From NCBI RefSeq assembly GCF_004210375.1, contig NC_134833.1, forward strand, positions 20,577,396 to 20,641,395: 64,000 nucleotides of DNA, given 5' to 3'. Both the position numbers and the translations under genes were made by a program. Origin of the DNA: Tachypleus tridentatus. Taxonomy: Eukaryota; Arthropoda; Merostomata; Xiphosura; Limulidae. Shown in pieces: positions 58,742 through 64,000 of the stretch (its first letter is position 1; the number at the start of each line of letters is the position of its first letter). The notes beneath the pieces were generated by a model. That model saw only the letters and a list, made by a program, of their open reading frames with translations, was not told where the DNA came from and made no database searches.

Positions 58742-59358
58742 ATGACGAACCATTGCACTTTAGCGCTGCTTTTGAGATTTGGTTGATTGGAATAACACGT
58801 GGAGGCGTGATCGAAGTCTCAACACGATCTCCCAATGAATATCTTACCGTTTCTCATAAAGAACACTTGAAACACTTACCTTTGGAAAGTCACGCTGCCG
58901 TTTCGCCTTCTGAGTTCTTCACGAAAAACTTGGAACAGGATGACTTATGGGAGTCCATGATGGATGACAATGGTGAAGATAAGATATTTCTTTTACGTAT
59001 TTCTCCAAATACTCTGGATGATGGTTCCTGGTATCTTTACAGACAACATTTTCAAGTTCCTGGAATAACGAAGAGTGGCAATGATCCTCAGAAACGTCAG
59101 TTTGTATCTTGGGGTGGAAAAAGGGATACTGAAGACAAAGACATTCAGAAACGTCAGTTTGCCGCTTGGGGTGGAAAGAGGAATGCTGACGATTTTGAAC
59201 CTCAAAAACGTCAGTTTGCCGCTTGGGGTGGAAAGAGAGATTTCGTTCCTTGGGGTGGAAAGAGAAAGCTGGACTACAAGTATAACAAGAAAGATTTTAA
59301 TGCTTGGGGTGGAAAAAGAGGACTTGAGCCAATGAAATATGACGGTAGTTACGAATAA
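58742..59358 (+). CDS. kinin (leucokinin) neuropeptide precursor, last coding exon
   Basis: Encodes a secreted prohormone for five kinins with the FxxWG-amide core: QFVSWG (59098-59115), QFAAWG (59155-59172 and 59212-59229), DFVPWG (59239-59256) and DFNAWG (59293-59310). Each is followed by Gly for amidation and Lys-Arg for cleavage, and preceded by KR or KK. Gln-first copies may become pyroglutamate. About 115 residues of spacer precede the peptides; an 11-residue acidic tail (GLEPMKYDGSYE region) follows. The frame opens upstream without a Met, and TTTCTAAATATAG gives a phase 1 acceptor at 58741, so the signal peptide must lie on an earlier exon. Kinins act through a GPCR on Malpighian tubules, gut and neurons in insects; arachnids also have them. 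The stop is TAA at 59356. Identity is certain from the repeated motif; the 5' structure is not resolved. Confidence 0.93.
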
Positions 59359-59553
59359 ACGTTTTTGGAGACTGTGAATCAGTTTAGGCAAGTGACATAA
59401 AATTAGCTTGTATACTAAAATATATCTCTTTCGATACAGGATAATAATCATATTCTTAAAATCAAATTCATATTTTTAAAAATATCTGTTTACTGAAGTA
59501 GCTGACGGTAGATGTCAGCACTATGTGAGACAAGAAACGCACTGGAAAGATGA

Positions 59554-59559
59554 AATAAA
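59554..59559 (+). terminator. polyadenylation signal of the kinin gene
   Basis: AATAAA about 195 bases after the kinin stop codon is the first canonical hexamer downstream. Confidence 0.6.
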
Positions 59560-60721
59560 ACTTACAAAAAAATCATATATTGTTGTCAATTGTCTAGTAA
59601 CTATATTAATATGTAAGCTGTTTCATCACCCTAGAGATAAAAAGTTACCAAAATAATACAATATATTTAATTCAACATTCCACGATTTTGAAATAACGAC
59701 CCCATTATATGACAATGCTGTTTAGTCTCCGTGTCAGCAAATAATAATGCATTTTTGTAATAAATCACTTCAGTACATAGTACCTTTAACCTTGATTTTC
59801 GAAACGTGGGGATTATAAATATTTTTCAAAAACTAAAACCTTGTAAGGTCATAAAAGCTGATCAAAATTAAGTTAAATACAAATATCTCAAAAATTAACT
59901 TCAAAATTGGTGAAGCTAGTTTTAAATAACCTTTTCGAAAAGTACATGATGTCAAAAATTAACGCGCTAGAAAACTACATTGATTTGGAATACACTATCC
60001 CATCATTTGAATATCCTTGCTAATAAGGATATTTACAGCTGAAAACTCAATAATATCTCGCAAGGTTTGTCCTATTTAAGATACTTAGGTTATCTCTATA
60101 TCGGTATACTATACTAACGTAATTTAAGCAAAATATTATTTTTGTACAGGAAAACAAAAATCTGACGTCAACAAATTTCTGGGACTACCTTGCAAATAGC
60201 TATATCGTAACTAGAAAACTGTTAACAAAATCTAAATATATTGACATCTTAATGTAAAATGATTACATACCAAACAGTAAACATGTTTATTCCAAGTGAC
60301 CGACTCAGAGTCTATAAATTCAGTGAATACCCGGATTAAATATTTGGAAGGAGTTGTGATGAGTGACTCCACCATTCATTCAGAAAACTTTCTTCAGCTA
60401 ATCCAGTGAGTCTGATGGTTAGTTAGCTGTAAAATCCGTCTATAAAGCTGGTTCCAGATGTATTCCTTAGCTTGCAGAAAATAGTCCATCCTCACAGCAG
60501 TATCCTGTATGTTGTGAAGAATAGCTGCACAAACACCACAGGTACAATAATTATTGTCCAACAAATTAAGTCAGGTCTAACGACATCAACAAACAAACAA
60601 AAGAATATTACACTAGGTAAATTAATCAAAGTTTATTATTTCCAACATCAACAGTCCTAATTCCGTTATATTTAGTCTATTATTTAAATGTAATAAAATG
60701 AAAAACACATGCTGTATAGAA

Positions 60722-60862
60722 TTGATGAGTAAAACTGAATGATTCTTATTGTCGAGAGACCACCTTGGATACCAACAAAGACTCCATAAATTAAGAATCA
60801 TGAATTTTGGGGATATACAAAACTCGTGTGACTTTTAAAAGCTAATGGAACTGGCTTTGCAA
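60722..60862 (+). repeat. dispersed repeat, copy 1
   Basis: Aligned without indels over about 115 bases to 63063; shares TTCTTATTGTCGAGA, ACCACCTT, ATCATGAATTT and GCTAATGG. Family not recognised. Confidence 0.75.
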
Positions 60863-60871
60863 AAGAGAGAA

Positions 60872-61110
60872 GTTTAGTTTTTTTGAATTTCACGCAAAGC
60901 TACACGAGGACTATCTGCTCTAGCCGTCCCTAATTTAGCAGTGTAAAACTAGAGGGAAGGCAACTAGTCATCACCACTCACCGTCAACTCTTGAGCTACT
61001 CTTTTACCAACGAATAGCTGCCTTCTCTCTAGTCTTACACTGCTAAATTATGGACGATTAGAGCAGATATCCCTCGTGTAGCTTTGCGCAAAATTCAAAA
61101 CAAACAAACT
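60872..61110. repeat. SINE-I snap-back pair (reverse half joined to forward half)
   Basis: 60872-61015 is the 3' half of a reverse copy; at CAACGAATAG it switches without a spacer to CTGCCTTCTCTCTAGTC, the 3' half of a forward copy. The outer arms are self-complementary. Confidence 0.92.
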
Positions 61111-62640
61111 ATTCTAATATAATTATGCGAACAAGATGCTTTTACTTAATTAAAACTGAACAAAATCAACAAGTTAACTAAGACTTTTTTATGGAAATTA
61201 TAATAAGGCGAATGTAGTAATTGAATATATTTACCCGTCCGAAAGATAAGGAAGTATTTTTCAAACTGTTTGTTAGAATACTGTTCTTCCATGGTATCTA
61301 CTAGCTAAGAACCATATTTTGTTTATGATGTTTATCACATTCTGGTTTACAAATTTTCTCAGCATCTATTAATTATCATTAGCCCCCAAGTTGTTTTTGT
61401 TTTGCTTCGTGTTTAATCTTTCGAAAATTTCTGAAATAGTCACAACATTTCTTAAATACCACAAATTTAAACAATGTTAAAGTAACGACGCTTAGGTATT
61501 CACTAATTTATAACAGCTTTCTGAATATTTACCAATCATCAAAAATTCTTAACTCTTGATTTATTCTCAGTTGGACTTGTTTCTCTTCAGAATATTTGGA
61601 CAATTTCAATCCGTGAACGAAATGCAGCATATTTTCTGTATTTTTCAGAAATCTCGAATGAAAGGTAGAAGTAGAATTTATACCAGACTGAGAAGATATA
61701 TCATTATATACGCGAAAAAATTCTTTTCCAGACCACTTGCACTAACCACATAATTGTTATATGCATCCTGTTTGAACAATGGTAAATTTACAGGCTTCCA
61801 ACTCTAAACTTCAGGGTTTGATTTCCCGTGGTAGACACATCAAATAGCCCAATGTGGTTTTGTTCTAAAGCAAAAAATAAAATAAACTGTTGATCATTCC
61901 CATCGAAAAATAAGAGAGGTTATAATCTTAAGAAATCACCTGTCTCACCAGAGAGAAAAAAGATCACTATTTACGTTCACATATTCTGTTCTTATTTATA
62001 GAAATCTTTGCCACAAGACAGTGCACGTGATACCCTAGGTGAATGACCCAATGCAATAGATAATTAGAATGAAAGAAAGTTAACTACTTCCTTAACCAAC
62101 AGTCTGTGTTAAAACAATATATTCTCATATATATTCACACTTTTGAAGATTTTTCTCTTAAATAAGAAGGTATAAAACATGTGATATGCCTGATTTATGT
62201 ATTCTCAAAATTAATTAATTATCACTGGCACTAGCAACGATACTGAACTGATAGTTTTTGAGATGGAATGTTGGAATCAAACCAATGATAAAAGACATGT
62301 AAGTACTTGCATTACAATACAAGATAATAATGAAATATTGTAATATAAGAATTCTATTCATTAATTTACTAAATTGCGTTCCGAATTTACACTGAAATAT
62401 TAAACTTTGTATAAAAATCTATCGACAGTTGGATGATTCAAAACTTGGGCATTTCACGTTCACCTTGATATCATACTTAGCATTTCTTTAAAGTAATATT
62501 ATTCAGCCTTTCAAAGAATAATGTAAAATAATAATTCATATGGATGAAATTTAAAAAGTGATAATAACTTTAGATCAAGAAAACAAGAGAATGATGCGTT
62601 GTTGCATTCTATTGTAACTGCAAATAGCTCATTAAAAATA

Positions 62641-62735
62641 TATCTCAGAACGGCTGGTATGGGTATTAACACTTTTGCTGATAAGAAGAGACCAACGTTT
62701 CGACCTTCCTAGGTCATCTTCATGTTAGGAATGTT
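62641..62735. repeat. Penelope-terminal-like motif
   Basis: Contains CAACGTTTCGACCTTCCTAG and AGGTCATCTTC, closely matching the middle of the foldback element at 41204. It looks like a solitary remnant of the same terminal sequence. Confidence 0.45.
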
Positions 62736-63062
62736 TTATTAGTTGATTTTTGTTTAAGTTAAGTGAATATAGAAATCACAAAAGTTACATAAAATTTCAA
62801 AAGCTTGGTTTTTACAGAATACCTATATAGAATTTAAAATCCACTTATCCTAGTGATGCAGTTGACATTTATGAAAAAAATATAGTGTGAACAACAAAAG
62901 ATGTAAAAAAAAAAAAGATGGCTCTTCTAAATTATGTTTCAATTTCCGAAAAACGGATATAAGAAATTGAATATATTCTGTTTCCGTGCATCGTATAGAG
63001 GACTACTTGATACCTGACAAAGAGTTTACTGGTTTCTCACGTCAGTTTAGCTGCAGGGAATC

Positions 63063-63200
63063 GATGAGTAAAATTAAATGGTTCTTATTGTCGAGAAACC
63101 ACCTTGAATATCAACAAAAACTTCATAAAGTCCGAATCATGAATTTCGTGGCTATACAAAACTCATGTAACGTTTAAAAGCTAATGGCTTTACAAGGGCT
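63063..63200 (+). repeat. dispersed repeat, copy 2
   Basis: Partner of 60722, 2.3 kb away in the same orientation. It contains a short open frame whose stop aligns with the copy 1 stop, but differences are mostly transitions in all codon positions. Confidence 0.75.
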
Positions 63201-64000
63201 TCATTGGAATATTTGTCCTGTGTTGCGAAAACAACTATGAGTATTCAGGTTCATTCCAAAGGATCCATCTAGACTATACCATGCTTGATAGAGGTAAAAC
63301 AAAATATAAATTAACATTCTAGAAAAGAATTAGGGTCCAAAAGAGGCGAATTAAAATACCAAATAAAACCATTACTCCTACATAACAGAGAGGAGTCTGT
63401 TTTTTCATTTGTCTTATATTCAAAAGTATTATAAGTTATAACCAGCCAGCGTAAGTAAACAAGGGTAAACTTGTCCAACTTACAATTGTATAACCTTGTT
63501 GTTACTAAAAGTCAGTAAAACAACATAACCTAGAAATGACGAATACATTAATACTTATATATAAGATGTTTAAAGTGAGCACGATCTGAGGATTGTAATA
63601 CATGTAGCAGGATAAATAAATAACTTATAATCGAATGTGGTTTCACTGTATTGTATAGGGTAGTAAAATCAGCATTTTATATGAGATGTTTATTATTTTC
63701 TGATGCGCATAAAGTGAGATGGCGCATAAGTAACATAAAGTTTTATATCTGTGGGTTCTACAGGGTTGTGTTGCACTGGTGGTGCATGTGATTTTTGGTG
63801 GGTGTTATTTTGAAATTGTTATTAAAATTAATAGACCATTTATATTCTGAGGTAGGTATATAAAGATATTTCCTATTTACACTAGGGTTATAAATATGCT
63901 GTTTATCATGAACTTTATTGTAATTTTAGGTGCATTTATTTGTGTTAAAATTAGTTGTAAGCTTAGCATTAGAAACGGTAGGTGGTTGATACTAGTTGTT

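Larger units (their letters stand above)
59560..64000. other. intergenic after the kinin gene
   Basis: Contains the SINE snap-back at 60872, the repeat pair 60722/63063, a weak SINE-II-like piece at about 61770-61880 and the Penelope-like motif at 62641. No gene recognised. Confidence 0.55.

Noticed and set aside
58993-59451. 152-codon minus-strand frame
   Set aside because: It is antisense to the kinin repeats, and its own repeats merely mirror them.

Overview
The window looks like a xiphosuran (horseshoe crab) nuclear scaffold. It is AT-rich, has long introns, and is crowded with a tRNA-derived SINE whose consensus I associate with horseshoe crabs. The host genes are arthropod types: a kinin neuropeptide precursor, a Pipe/UST-type 2-O-sulfotransferase, and part of a natriuretic-peptide-type receptor. 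The species assignment comes from memory of the SINE and from gene content, not from a search. A run of exactly 500 N (5573-6072) is a scaffolding placeholder, so the two sides may not be truly adjacent.

Layout: 1-15.8 kb holds repeats only, including a 65-bp minisatellite, the gap and a decayed hAT transposon of ZBED5/SCAND3 type (7006-9446). At 15.9-16.7 kb, on the minus strand, lies the first coding exon of a natriuretic-peptide-receptor-like protein with two frame breaks. From 17 to 25 kb there are only repeats. From 25.1 to 46.3 kb, plus strand, a complete seven-exon sulfotransferase gene encodes a 352-residue type II membrane protein; all splice phases agree, and intron 3 has a GC donor. 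Its introns carry a 40-bp satellite with a duplicated 480-bp block, a two-exon gene of a multicopy family preceded by a heat-shock-element array, a mariner remnant and many SINEs. From 47.5 to 48.8 kb is a Penelope-like reverse transcriptase fossil. At 52.4-54.8 kb is a nonautonomous hAT element that has amplified a 49-bp repeat inside itself. From 55.3 to 59.6 kb is the kinin gene: a CRE/TATA promoter with a probable 5' UTR exon, then a last coding exon with five kinin copies. The rest (60-64 kb) is intergenic with old repeats.

Host genes: the sulfotransferase should act in the Golgi on uronic-acid residues of glycosaminoglycans or glycoproteins; the kinin precursor makes secreted amidated peptides; the receptor exon encodes a ligand-binding ectodomain. 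Nothing in the sequence shows that the three are co-regulated.

Repeats: about 40 copies or pieces of the main SINE (SINE-I), about 15 of a second family (SINE-II) and several of a third (SINE-III). All three share a similar 3' tail although their heads differ. Most short open frames in the window are chance frames inside these repeats and are not listed.
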